This document shows positions 49,972 through 60,161 of a stretch of DNA of 64,000 nucleotides, one piece after another (within the stretch, counting starts at the first letter, position 1; each line of letters opens with the position of its first letter). The DNA lies in the NCBI RefSeq assembly GCF_003324165.1, contig NW_025407881.1, forward strand, positions 62,001 through 126,000, written 5' to 3'. The notes under the pieces are model-generated. The model was not told the origin of the DNA. It did not search any database and saw only the letters and a list, made by a program, of their open reading frames with translations. Made by a program: the position numbers and the translations under genes. The DNA is from Naegleria lovaniensis (taxonomy: Eukaryota > Heterolobosea > Eutetramitea > Acrasida > Naegleriidae).

Positions 49972-52349
49972 ATGTTTAGATCCAATGAACTCTCCAGCCC
50001 TTCTTCTCAGCTCTCGGAGCATCAACAGCTTTCACCACTTTACATGTCCTTTGGAGAAGATGAAAATGAGGACACATTGGATTTTTGTGATTCCCCTCTT
50101 TTGGATTTCAAAAGTAAAAACACTCTTTTTGCTGCCACCGATGATTCATCATCTTCATCACATTCTCAAGAGACTCATAGATCAAATGTCATCATTCCCG
50201 TAACATCTGAAAAGAAAAATGCTAGTAAAGGGACCAATCTATCATCACCATTAAAAAATCAAACGAAACCTTCAAAAAAGAAAATTAAAACAAATTCAAA
50301 AATTGTTGCTGTAAAAAAGAAAGTGGAATTTAAAGATCTTGAAAGCTCATCTGAAACAGATGATGAAAAGAAAGTTCCACAACCTCGCAAAAACCAAAAG
50401 TCTAATTCGTCCAACAATGTAAAGAAAAGTTTATCCAGACAGTTAAAAGAAATGATTCAAGAGGTGAAACAACGAGTTAGGCTTGAACAGAATTCCGACA
50501 ATGATGATTTTCAAGTCAGTGAGGAAGAATATGTACTTCCACCTTTCAGTCAAGAGTTGATCAGTAGCGAGGAAGAAATCGAGGAAGAAAAGAAGAGAAA
50601 AAAGCCTCATCGAAAGAAACGTATATTCTCTGACATTCACTTTGTAGTGTCATCATCTTTGGTGGTCGAGAAAGATAAAGAGGCTCTCGATCGAATGATC
50701 AAAAAAGAGAATGGTACAATTATGAGACAATTATCTTCAGAGCTGATGGACACTTATTTGAACAAGAAAATTGTATTATTAAGTGAAAAGTCATCCACCA
50801 AACCTACCTTCTTAATTGCACTATTACTAGACATTCCTATTCTAAAGCCTCAATGGATATTTGATTGTTCCAATCAACATCGATTGATACTTGAAGATCC
50901 AGAGATTAAGAAATACCTTGTCGATAGAGGTTCATATCGATTGAGATCCGATCCCTCAATTCAGCATGTTGAACAACAAACATTCAACCAATCTCTCTTG
51001 TGTTGTAACATTGAACATAGAATTTTCTATGGATGTAAGGTGAAGATTATTGACAACTCGCAAGATCAATCTCTTATAGCAGGTTGGAGTGGAATATTAA
51101 AAGTAGGAGGAGCTACCATTGAACATAATTTGGAAAATCAAACCAACGAAGGATCTAATTTTATATTTGTGAAAGACGGCGATGAAGTATCATCAGACAT
51201 TTGTGAAATGGCAACACAAAGAAGGTTACCAATTCTAGACAGAGAGAGTATTTTGAAAATCACAATTACATCCCAAAGGTAAGCATATCAATACGATAAG
51301 GTCATGGATGTTTTAACATAGCCTTGGAAAGAGAGTTTTCTTCAGAGCAAGTCATTAATTTTACACAATTATCGAAAACAATTGCCCATCCATCCCGATC
51401 GATCAACAGGACTGAAATTGTTGAGTCAATATCTCTTGTTGACTTGCAATGTTATGATATGTGTGAGGAAGTGATATATGATATTGAAGGATCTTTCTTC
51501 TTTAAGGAAGAACAAAATTGCTACTTGAAAACAAAATTTATTAGGATCAATCGAGATGGATCTAATGAAATTTATCGTTTACATGACATGGTATTGTTGA
51601 ATGATCATAACGATGAGATTTTTTGTAGAATTGATTCTTTGTATTACGATTGCTCGTTTCCATCCATGACAGCCACTCAATATATCAATATTCCCAACTC
51701 TAAGGAACTTGTGGCTACAAGGCGAAGTATCAGCTCACCCATTTCTTTGATTCAGCACAAATTGCATCTATGTTCCAATTCGATGTCACAAGAATGTTGC
51801 TACATTGCCATGTACAATACACAGAACATAGATGAATCTCCACACACTAACATGTCCAAAGAAGATGCTTTGAATTCGATTGAAGACTTGAAAAATTTTT
51901 CATTTCAGTGGTTGGCTCCAGTCAAGATTTCTTTATTCAAGGATTACGTATCGATTTGTTCTTTGAAGTTTAGAGGTCAAATATTTCAAAAAGGTGATTT
52001 TGTAATTGTGAACACATTACATTCAAGCATTACAGGAAGAATCAAATCATTCAGAGATAGTGATACATCAAACTTTGCATTCCCTTCAAAAAAGTATCCT
52101 GTTTCCGAAGGATCAATGTTTATTGAAGTGTTTGTGAAAGGTCGTTTGGAAAGCCAACTAGTTCAAAGTCAACAACAAGGGTCTGTGCTCATTCCTACTC
52201 ATGAAGTGATTTGTGTGAAGACTTATGATATTCGTCACATCCAACACGCAATAGCCATTGACTTGGATTCAACCATCTCCAATATGCCTAGTGTGAAAAG
52301 CTTGTTGTCACAGTGCCAAGCATGGCCACTCTTTTTCATCTCTTGTTAA
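49972..52349 (+). CDS. 53BP1/Crb2-like tandem-BRCT protein with C-terminal BAH-like domains
   Basis: Exons 49972-51278 and 51332-52349 give 774 residues; the acceptor at 51331 is the one that keeps frame. A disordered Ser/Lys-rich N-terminus (1-220) precedes two BRCT repeats. BRCT1 has LLDIPILKPQWIFDCSNQH with the family Trp. The inter-repeat segment and BRCT2 (FYGCKVKIIDNSQDQSLIAG, WSGILKVGGATI, RRLPILDRESIL) follow the human 53BP1 pair closely. After these come two regions that look BAH-like (YRLHDMVLLNDHNDEIFCRI; FQKGDFVIVNTLHSSITGRI with THEVICVKTYDIRHI). It is probably a chromatin-bound DNA-damage mediator. The BRCT call is firmer than the BAH call, and orthology with 53BP1 is inferred. 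Confidence 0.6.
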
Positions 52350-52510
52350 ATAGAAGCTACTACTACTACTGACACGTACCAGTGTGAACATGTCCTTTCC
52401 TCATTCAGAGTTTGAAAGTTGCGATTGTAACCTGCTTTCCATTTACCTTTTGATGAATTTTGTTTGTCAAAATATTGATTGTCATTCCAATCACTCCCCC
52501 ATAAAAAATA

Positions 52511-55500
52511 ATGACCCGAATTAGAGAGACAGGTGCATCGCTGTCATCCACGACCAACGATGGCACCTATCATGCTACAACCTCATCCAAGAGAAATACA
52601 TTGGATTTAAGAGGTGTCATTGGAAAATTCAAAACAAATCCATCTTCTTCATCCTCTTCACATCAACACAATGGAAACTCTGTACTCAACCAAATCATTG
52701 CCGATGAACAAAATTTTCATTTACATCCAATTACAGAGCAAGAAGGAACTTCTTCGGAAGGGGTGAATGATTTGAGTTTTCCTGTTCCTCCAGGTCGATT
52801 CAAAGTTCAAATTTCCAACACAACAGCCATGGGTTTAAAACTCTTTTCGTCGGTTATATTGCGAGCAGATGTATCGTGTCAGTCATCGGGATCTTCCATC
52901 ATGTCCAAAGATGATGATCAATTATGTAATTCAGATAATATTGAAAAAGGAGGTTCATGGAGTACATTAATTTCTACTCCAATGGACTCTCAACAATCCA
53001 TCATTCGAGTTACATTGTTTTGTGAGCCACCCGATTCCAAGTGCAGTTACAAAATTACCATTCATCAAATATTTAATGTTCTTCATACGAAAGGCTTTGA
53101 ACTCGGAAAGGGAGAAGAAAATGATTATAATTTTGAATTGCCAATGGGACAATATCATATTCTTGTTCATTCGGTGAATCAAATTCCTTTTCATTGTACT
53201 TACAAATTTGCAAATTCAACCAGTCATTCAGAAAAAGATATTACGGAATTGAAAATATTACCACAACCTATTGTGGCAATTATTGAGGAAGATACAGATC
53301 AAACCAATCTCACACAACCATTGAATGTGAAAGTTTCTGCTTTCAGTAACAAACCAGTGAAGGGAAGATTATTAATTTTGCAATCAATTGGAGCTATGGA
53401 ACTCAAAAGAATGCTCGATAGTGAACAACGTGTCACAATTAATGAATACAAATCTCTCATTGATGACTGTTATACAGATAAGAATGTAGAATCTCTTACA
53501 GATTTAGAGACCATGCTCGGCGATTTATTAGAGAAAAAAGGTCTTCGCTATCAACCAATTCATTCCTATGTTCAAGCAATGAAAAAACATTTAATCGAAT
53601 CTCAAGAGCTTGAAAAAGAAGTCAAAGAACTTGTGATGAATAAGAGCTTGAAATCATCTCAACTCGATCAAATGCAATCACAATTCAGAAAATTACGTCA
53701 TTTAGTGGAAAAACACAAATTAGATACAAAAATTATTATTAATCTTTCAGAGGAAGAAAAAAAGGTCACACACTACAAAGAAATTCTGAAAAGGATTAAA
53801 GATTACACAAGTCGTCTGAAAGAATATGTGAATCAATATGATACGTCCACACTCGAAGCACTGTTACATGATATTTCAGAAGACACATATTTACAAGATG
53901 AATGTTGTGCGAGTATGGTTCATTCCATGATTGAAGAACCTGAATCCATTTTGAAAAAACTTAAAATTATTGATTCTGTAAAAGAAGATATTGAAAAGTA
54001 CATGATGGATGAAGATCTTTCACAACTAGAGAAGATCAAGAAACAAATTGATACAACCTATGATTCCTATGAACGTAAATATATAGAAAAAGAATATACT
54101 CGGTTGGATGAATCAATCAAAAAGATCAAAACACGTTTACATGCTGAGAAAAAGTTAAGAGAAGCAATTCTCACCAAGCAAACACATAGAATAGGTTCAG
54201 ATATCAAAGCATTTGAACCATACCTGAAAGGTACACAAATCTTGCGAGATGCAAAAAGAATCATGGAAGATCTACTCGATAATGGAGATGCAGATATTTC
54301 CAAATATGTCAATCAACAAGAAACCACTGTGCAGAACAGTGAAGATTTAAATCCGATCACTCGAATGAATGAGACCACAAGTGTCCAATCAGTGCCATTA
54401 GTATCAACACCATCAGTCATTACCAAAACTGTATCACACCAAGATCCTTTGAAATTACCTCTCGATCCTATGAAAGAGACCGATGTACTTTCAAAATTAC
54501 TTCTCGAAGATGATGATTTAAGTGCGAGGGACCCAACAACCTCAAAAAGCTCACTAACGAATCCATCATCATCCAATCCAAAGAATACCTCAATAGAGTC
54601 CTCTCTCAATTCTATGGACAAGAAAAAAGACAACCTTTTAGATTCCATTCTTGCTGAGGAATATGATGATGATTATGAAGAGCAAACTACGACACCCATC
54701 GTGGCATCTTCTCCTTCAGCCCAAATTAGTAATTCTTCAATCTTTAACAACACATCATCCAACAACAACGAACCTTCAGTGATGATCTCGACGACTTTAT
54801 CCAAAGCTCAGACACAAAGAACGTCGACGAGCTCACCCACACGAACCATTCCTAAAACCTCAAGCAAAATTTCCATACCAAAACGTAAGACCAAAAAAGC
54901 AACAACACCTACAACCACTTCGACCACTAGTATGAATGTACATCCAAACACGTCCAATAGTAGTAGTAGTAGTGGTAGTGATAAATCCATTGTTTCCACA
55001 CCACAATCACCATTTTCACCTCCTCAGGAGCAAGTGGTGAATCTTAACAAATCTTCACTCACCATGACGACTCGTCAAACTCATAGCAAAGAAGAAGAAG
55101 AACTCTCAGATAGTGACATTGAAAACATTTCTGATGATGAGGATGATCCAACTCCACTTTCAAAACCAGTATCAGTTTCTCAAATCATGGGAGCTATTTA
55201 TGGAGATGTGTTAACGGAAGAAGAAATTAAAAAGGGTCGAAATGAAACTCTTAGTAGTGCTCATTCAGGAGTGGACATTGAAAGAGCACCTACAAGTGGT
55301 GGTCAAGAAGCGAAACAACATTCGTATGATAACACGACAAGTAGCTCACAACAGCAACCTCCATATAGTTGCAACTCGGCAACTAGTAGTGAAATTACTA
55401 CTACTGCCACTGCCACTACAAATGTGGTACAAGCTATTAACCACATGACCTCAGCTTTGAATAATAACAATCACATACAATCCAGTAGTACTGGCACAAC

Positions 55501-57034
55501 CGTGCATACCAATCATCAGAGATCATCTTCCAATGTCATTGTGTTAAAACCAAATAAGCAGAAAGTGTGTGCTCCTTCCTCTTCTTTAACAGCACACTGG
55601 GAAACAGAGTTAAAACAGAAAGAATCTGTATTGTTAGAAAGATTTCAAAGTATGGTATCTAAACCCATTCACAACGTGCCAGATATCAACAACAAAGATG
55701 TTGTCAAATTAATTGCCAAACAACACAAAATATCTGAACATCCATTACTGAACCAATTGCACCATGAAATTTTGATATTAATTAACAGCAATGGTGGTGA
55801 CATACAAAATAATGGAGTGATCACAATAACCAAATTTGATTATCATGTTGAACATGATATTGTATATAGCCCTGTCGTTGCATCAGGTAGAACTCTCTCA
55901 CAACATACTGCACAACATTATGACAACTTTATTAAGACTCTCACAAATGTTTGCTTAAATAGAGCAAAGAAGAAATATTTTGGAATGTCAGAAAGAACAT
56001 TCTATAACATCCTTCATGACTGTGTTTGTGATGAAAATGCCAATATTCAAGCGATTAATGATCCCAATTTGAGATATATGAATGTTCACAGAATTCATTT
56101 ACTTTTAGAATATTTTAATTCGAAAAAGTTTGCACAAAAATACCAACAACAATATCAACAAACGAAAGATGTCACTCTCATGGAGTTCTTATTGGACATT
56201 GGTGAACTAGTAGATATATTCAACTACTTGTGTAAATATTGTAGCAATTACTTGAAGTCAATCTTTGAACCTACATCGATACTTGTAGACAGTACGCACA
56301 GAGACGAATTTCTTTCGATTGTAGAATTACTTTGCCAAATGAGCTTTAAACTAGGATATTCATCCAAGTCCAGGGATGTGTACAATATCAACACATATAT
56401 TTTGGGAAGCGTCGAAAAAGTTCAGCATTTCATCAAAGTGGCAAGTGAAATTTCGAAGTTTGTAGATTCTAAAAAGGTATTGATGATTGAAGACCGAGTC
56501 TATTTAGCTAAATTTGCTCGAGGTAGTATTTGTCCTGCACTAGAAAACTTTTTCAAACAAGGCATCAAATTTCAATCAGTCATGAAAGGATACTATCACA
56601 TTTGGAATGTCATTTTGGAGCTATATTATTACTTACAATTTCAATTACCAGATTTTGTGAAGTATCGGCTCAACCAAGCAATAGAAGAACAGCGAGCGGT
56701 AGATGTTTCCTCTTTGACCAACGAACAAGTTCACTACTTTGATTTTGTTCAGTATACCCTCATGATTTCCAAGTCCATACAAAGTGATGAATTGTTATTC
56801 GATCGACGTATACATTTCAGAACATGGATTTGCCTTGCACTCAATCATCACAAGTTGTACAGCTTCATTCGTTTATTATTCAAGAACCACCAGATCCTTA
56901 AACGATATTATCATCCGGAGGCTTCTGTATTTAACCCACACGTGCAAGAGGTCATTTTATCTCATGTGAATTCCCTTTGTGAAATTGATTTTGACATCAA
57001 GCTCGACCATCAAGAGATGTTTGTAAATCTATAA
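52511..57034 (+). CDS. 1507-residue protein with C-terminal RUN domain
   Basis: The single-exon frame starts at ATG 52511, near an A run. An N-terminal beta-rich part (about 90-250; FPVPPGRFKVQISNTTAMG, FELPMGQYHILVHSVNQIPF) is followed by coiled coils (about 300-600). A long Ser/Thr/Asn-rich disordered stretch runs from about 600 to 1020. The C-terminal 400 residues end with a RUN-type signature: RTWICLALNHHKLYSFIRLL, then FKNHQILKRYYHPEA. This matches the last helices of RUN domains, where a W-rxaL, ll..LL and YYep order recurs. RUN domains bind Rap, Rab or Arl GTPases and link vesicles to motors. The cargo and GTPase are unknown. The stop overlaps the SPO11 stop by 6 nt on opposite strands. 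Confidence 0.6.
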   Translation: MTRIRETGASLSSTTNDGTYHATTSSKRNTLDLRGVIGKFKTNPSSSSSSHQHNGNSVLNQIIADEQNFHLHPITEQEGTSSEGVNDLSFPVPPGRFKVQISNTTAMGLKLFSSVILRADVSCQSSGSSIMSKDDDQLCNSDNIEKGGSWSTLISTPMDSQQSIIRVTLFCEPPDSKCSYKITIHQIFNVLHTKGFELGKGEENDYNFELPMGQYHILVHSVNQIPFHCTYKFANSTSHSEKDITELKILPQPIVAIIEEDTDQTNLTQPLNVKVSAFSNKPVKGRLLILQSIGAMELKRMLDSEQRVTINEYKSLIDDCYTDKNVESLTDLETMLGDLLEKKGLRYQPIHSYVQAMKKHLIESQELEKEVKELVMNKSLKSSQLDQMQSQFRKLRHLVEKHKLDTKIIINLSEEEKKVTHYKEILKRIKDYTSRLKEYVNQYDTSTLEALLHDISEDTYLQDECCASMVHSMIEEPESILKKLKIIDSVKEDIEKYMMDEDLSQLEKIKKQIDTTYDSYERKYIEKEYTRLDESIKKIKTRLHAEKKLREAILTKQTHRIGSDIKAFEPYLKGTQILRDAKRIMEDLLDNGDADISKYVNQQETTVQNSEDLNPITRMNETTSVQSVPLVSTPSVITKTVSHQDPLKLPLDPMKETDVLSKLLLEDDDLSARDPTTSKSSLTNPSSSNPKNTSIESSLNSMDKKKDNLLDSILAEEYDDDYEEQTTTPIVASSPSAQISNSSIFNNTSSNNNEPSVMISTTLSKAQTQRTSTSSPTRTIPKTSSKISIPKRKTKKATTPTTTSTTSMNVHPNTSNSSSSSGSDKSIVSTPQSPFSPPQEQVVNLNKSSLTMTTRQTHSKEEEELSDSDIENISDDEDDPTPLSKPVSVSQIMGAIYGDVLTEEEIKKGRNETLSSAHSGVDIERAPTSGGQEAKQHSYDNTTSSSQQQPPYSCNSATSSEITTTATATTNVVQAINHMTSALNNNNHIQSSSTGTTVHTNHQRSSSNVIVLKPNKQKVCAPSSSLTAHWETELKQKESVLLERFQSMVSKPIHNVPDINNKDVVKLIAKQHKISEHPLLNQLHHEILILINSNGGDIQNNGVITITKFDYHVEHDIVYSPVVASGRTLSQHTAQHYDNFIKTLTNVCLNRAKKKYFGMSERTFYNILHDCVCDENANIQAINDPNLRYMNVHRIHLLLEYFNSKKFAQKYQQQYQQTKDVTLMEFLLDIGELVDIFNYLCKYCSNYLKSIFEPTSILVDSTHRDEFLSIVELLCQMSFKLGYSSKSRDVYNINTYILGSVEKVQHFIKVASEISKFVDSKKVLMIEDRVYLAKFARGSICPALENFFKQGIKFQSVMKGYYHIWNVILELYYYLQFQLPDFVKYRLNQAIEEQRAVDVSSLTNEQVHYFDFVQYTLMISKSIQSDELLFDRRIHFRTWICLALNHHKLYSFIRLLFKNHQILKRYYHPEASVFNPHVQEVILSHVNSLCEIDFDIKLDHQEMFVNL

Positions 57035-58228
57035 TGATACAGATTGGTTCTTAATGTTGAATCTACTAATTTTCTTTGATACAAACATTGTCAGGTAATT
57101 GATATCTCTGTAGCTGACCAAAGACTCGATTTCAAATTTCAATGTTTTCATCTTTTCAAGCTCTGCATAAATCTGGAGAGCGTTCTTGCCGCCTCTGCTC
57201 TTTACGTCATGTTGGTGTCTGTCTAATAATTTAAGTTCTTGCTCAGTGACACTCTGGCAGTAAAAGCTGGGAAGATCCTTAATATCATCATACAACAACC
57301 CAATCCATTCTATTCTATCTCCCAATGTAGTGCTTTGTTGGATCGAATGCTTACTAAGCTCCACACTTCCATACTTGAATGTTGTTACTATTTGATATCC
57401 ATGAATGTTGAAGTCACACAGAGCATAGATTTGAGCTTGAGGAAATTTGGATGATATTTGATGCAAAATATATCGTGTAATAATACTTGGATACCCACAG
57501 CCGGTAATGATGCAAATATTCCGCACCCATTTGAATATCTTATCCTCGACAAGCCTTCTAAATATCGCATCTTTTTCGACAATTAAGATGGTATCAACTT
57601 TACCAAAGAAGTCAATCGTAGGAAAATCGCCTGGAATTTGTTCCACCGTAGATGCCGTGAGATGATGGCAAGAAACCAGAGCATTACCTCTTCCGTCGTT
57701 GCTGTACAAAAAACCCTTGCTCATACAAATGATATTTAGGACAGATCGATCCACATTCAAAATGTCTCCAACACAACTTAGGTATCTATTGCATTGATTC
57801 TGATCTTTGAACGTCATGACATTCATATAGAACAACTCTCTTTGGGTGATCTTAATTCCTTGCTGTATCAGCTTAAAAATGTTGTTCATCAACAACCAAA
57901 TAAAGTGGCTTTTTCGTTTTGGAGAAGTGCCGTGTCGTAATGAATAAGTTCCAGAAGCAGTTTTCAGTACATTGATGGGCTTGGTTTGAGATAAAGCTGT
58001 GGGTTGATCTTCAGTTTGGATTTCAGATCGGAACTTGTATTTGAAAAGCAGATCTTCCAAGGTCTTCTTTTCTTGAATGAGTTGTAAGAGAAATTCAACG
58101 ACATGAGCTTCAATGAGCGCTATTAGCTCTTCTCTTGAAAGAATGTAATGAATTTGGCAAAGCCTTTCAATATCAAACAAATTCCAGTCCGTTGGCACTT
58201 CATCATTGAGGCTTGGTGTTTCATCCAT
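57029..58228 (-). CDS. SPO11: SPO11, meiotic topoisomerase VI A-like protein
   Basis: A single exon of 399 residues starts on a run of seven A. The winged-helix catalytic motif is ITQRELFYMN with Tyr134 as the DNA-linking residue. The Toprim part has ILIVEKDAIFRRLVED (Glu218), ITGCGYPSIITRY and ALCDFNIHGYQI, and the C-terminus keeps SRGGKNALQIYAELEKM. SPO11 makes the double-strand breaks that start meiotic recombination, so meiosis or a parasexual process is implied. In the metal-binding DxD of Toprim the second Asp is Asn (D272-F-N274), which is unusual. Overall length and motif order are normal. Its ATG lies 48 nt after the Hikeshi stop. Confidence 0.88.
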   Translation of the reverse strand: MDETPSLNDEVPTDWNLFDIERLCQIHYILSREELIALIEAHVVEFLLQLIQEKKTLEDLLFKYKFRSEIQTEDQPTALSQTKPINVLKTASGTYSLRHGTSPKRKSHFIWLLMNNIFKLIQQGIKITQRELFYMNVMTFKDQNQCNRYLSCVGDILNVDRSVLNIICMSKGFLYSNDGRGNALVSCHHLTASTVEQIPGDFPTIDFFGKVDTILIVEKDAIFRRLVEDKIFKWVRNICIITGCGYPSIITRYILHQISSKFPQAQIYALCDFNIHGYQIVTTFKYGSVELSKHSIQQSTTLGDRIEWIGLLYDDIKDLPSFYCQSVTEQELKLLDRHQHDVKSRGGKNALQIYAELEKMKTLKFEIESLVSYRDINYLTMFVSKKISRFNIKNQSVSL

Positions 58229-58276
58229 TTTTTTCAGTTCAGTACAAGCCTTGAATCATAAAAAGGGATGCCCAAT

Positions 58277-58946
58277 TTATTCAGTTTGGTATTTATAAAC
58301 TATTCAAACAGTTGAAATGATCAAAAGAATGCATGACAAAATACTTACAGTGAGGATTATTTCGAAGTTTGGTTAAGAACTTTTGTAACCAAGTGTCAAT
58401 ACAATTTGTTGGAATTATTAACATATCTTTCATCTCTCCAGTTTGGAATTGAATTGGCTTTGTAAAACTAGCCATATAATTAAATAAATCTTTTGCAATA
58501 AACTGAACCAATTGTTGGACTTGATTTTGTTCTCTCTGTTGCTTTCCTTGAGCATTGAACGTTAAATTATTAATTGTATCCATTGGCTCTAGTGATATTC
58601 CGATAAATACGGCGTTCGAATCCGATTGTTGAAATGTAAAATCTTGAAACAATCCACTGGAAGAACTTGTGTTAAATGACAATGGCATGTGAATATGAGT
58701 GCTTTGCTTTTCCAAAGACAGAAAATCAACATATTCCCAATTTTGGGCATCTTTTGAAATATAAATTGTAAAACCGAATGGTTGGTAAGGTGGAGGAGCC
58801 ATTGAAGCATTCGGTAAAATAAAAAGACTCATTTCCGATATTGATTGGCCATTGATCTTATCTACAACTTGAGCCATCCAACGATGCTCTCCAACAAGTT
58901 GAAAATCTGCAAAGCAGGGCCTTCCTGGAATGATGAGTCCGAACAT
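58277..58946 (-). CDS. HIKESHI: Hikeshi (OPI10 family) HSP70 nuclear import carrier
   Basis: Exons 58349-58946 and 58277-58299 give 206 residues (human 197); the ATG is on a run of eight A. The N-terminus MFGLIIPGRPCFADFQLV matches human MFGCLVAGRLVQTAAQQV. FTIYISKDAQNWEYVDFLSL, AVFIGISLEPMD and the C-terminal WLQKFLTKLRNNPHFYKYQ correspond to human ISVELLD and WYENFQRRLAQNPLFWKT. Only the spliced form restores the NP-aromatic ending. Hikeshi carries HSP70 into the nucleus during heat stress. It is divergent from the VMA22-like gene, with 112 nt between starts. Confidence 0.9.
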
Positions 58947-59058
58947 TTTTTTTAATATTGTTGTGCTTGATCAAAAGTTTCCTTTGCTACAACGGAAGCA
59001 CCAAATTCCGTTTGTTCCGAGGTGCAAGCTTAATACATTGCAAAGTCCAATCAAAAAA
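58947..59058. promoter_or_regulatory. 112-bp bidirectional promoter of Hikeshi and the VMA22-like gene
   Basis: Both flanking start codons sit on A runs. The interval is too short for two separate promoters of ordinary length. A plus-strand frame that crosses it has no protein-like features. Confidence 0.45.
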
Positions 59059-59685
59059 ATGTCCACAAACAACAGGGCAACAGAAAAATTCACAGATGAA
59101 GAACGGGAAGAATATGTGACAAAATATCTCTCACTCATTGATCAATACATGAATATTTATAAAAATGATTTAATACCAAATATTAAAAGCGGTCATTTCA
59201 ATATGGCTGCAACCCGACTGAACATGGGAGCTGAATTTTTAGGTTTGGAACGAATTCCAAATCAAGAAGATATTTTAAAATCAAAAATTCATTTAGATCC
59301 GAATACATTAGAAGTGATAGAATTTGAAAATGTTTCAAATCATTTTCAAACATCCTCTCAAAGATCTACGACGTTAGAGGATTTGAAACAAGACACTGAT
59401 GATTCCTCATTGTCAGGTGTTCGGAAAAGAAAACCCAATAATCTGACGTCAACCACAGAAACTACAAATTCAGAATCATCATCAATTTCTGGATCAAAAT
59501 TAAATGCCAGCGTCGAAGAGAATTTAAAAAGACACAATCCTATTTATTGGTTCGGAACTCTTCAACTATCGGAAGATCTGGTGCAAGCACAACTACATTT
59601 TGTCAATGCTGTGAAAAGTATTTTAGAATTAGGAAAAATTGTAAAGGAAATGAATGAATTGGATAAACAAAAGTACAGATATTGA
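59059..59685 (+). CDS. VMA22/CCDC115-like V-ATPase assembly factor
   Basis: The ATG at 59059 on a run of seven A gives 208 residues. An N-terminal helix pair (EYVTKYLSLIDQYMNIYKND) and a charged Ser-rich linker (SGVRKRKPNN) precede the C-terminal signature HNPIYWFGTLQLSEDLVQAQ, then LHFVNAVKSILELGKIVKEM. This matches the NWFG...SLRQAQ..F block of human CCDC115 and the equivalent in yeast Vma22. The family assembles the membrane sector of the V-ATPase in the ER. Length and domain order fit CCDC115 (180 residues). The gene ends 10 nt from the convergent unknown gene. Confidence 0.7.
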   Translation: MSTNNRATEKFTDEEREEYVTKYLSLIDQYMNIYKNDLIPNIKSGHFNMAATRLNMGAEFLGLERIPNQEDILKSKIHLDPNTLEVIEFENVSNHFQTSSQRSTTLEDLKQDTDDSSLSGVRKRKPNNLTSTTETTNSESSSISGSKLNASVEENLKRHNPIYWFGTLQLSEDLVQAQLHFVNAVKSILELGKIVKEMNELDKQKYRY

Positions 59686-59695
59686 ATGGAAGAAA

Positions 59696-60121
59696 TTATG
59701 GGAAAATCTGTACTAGTATTTCATTTCCAGTTTTTCTGTCAATGACCATCTCATAAAACTCATTTGCAAAATCTCCATCTTGATCCATGTAATATGGTTG
59801 CTTGCCAATTCGGTATTCTTTGACGTCCTGCGAGGTTAATGGAATATTACGATATTTGTGTAATAAGTGTTCTAATTGATCCATGCTTTTAACTTCTCGA
59901 AATGCTTCTTTTAGTGTAGCAGACTGATGTTTCTTATTTGAAAATTTTGTAGAAAGTGTTGAAGTATCAAGCTTCGGAAATAAATGAAGTATGAGAGAAT
60001 GCAATCTTGATAGGTGTTTTGACGAAATCCAATGAAATCTAGTTGGCCATGATGATACATTGATGCTATATTCATCATTGCGAATTGGTATTGAATCAAA
60101 CTCCTTGCCTTTCAACAACAT
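59696..60121 (-). CDS. Unknown 141-residue protein
   Basis: The intact frame has its ATG on a run of eight A, and codon use matches its neighbours, so I treat it as a real gene. Visible features are an N-terminal SINVSSWPTRFHWISSKHLS, a Leu/His-rich helix and a C-terminal segment (RIGKQPYYMDQDGDFANEFY) rich in Asp, Tyr and Phe. There is no signal peptide, membrane helix or known motif. It lies 10 nt from the VMA22-like stop (convergent) and 40 nt downstream of the next minus-strand gene. Confidence 0.6.
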   Translation of the reverse strand: MLLKGKEFDSIPIRNDEYSINVSSWPTRFHWISSKHLSRLHSLILHLFPKLDTSTLSTKFSNKKHQSATLKEAFREVKSMDQLEHLLHKYRNIPLTSQDVKEYRIGKQPYYMDQDGDFANEFYEMVIDRKTGNEILVQIFP

Positions 60122-60161
60122 TTTTTTTAATAATTAAAATCATTCGTTGATGGTGAACGAA

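Noticed and set aside
58229-58276. Possible 5-nt gap between Hikeshi and SPO11
   Set aside because: An initial reading of Hikeshi exon 2 ran to a TGA next to SPO11. Correct splice phase gives an earlier TAA at 58277, so the gap is 48 nt.
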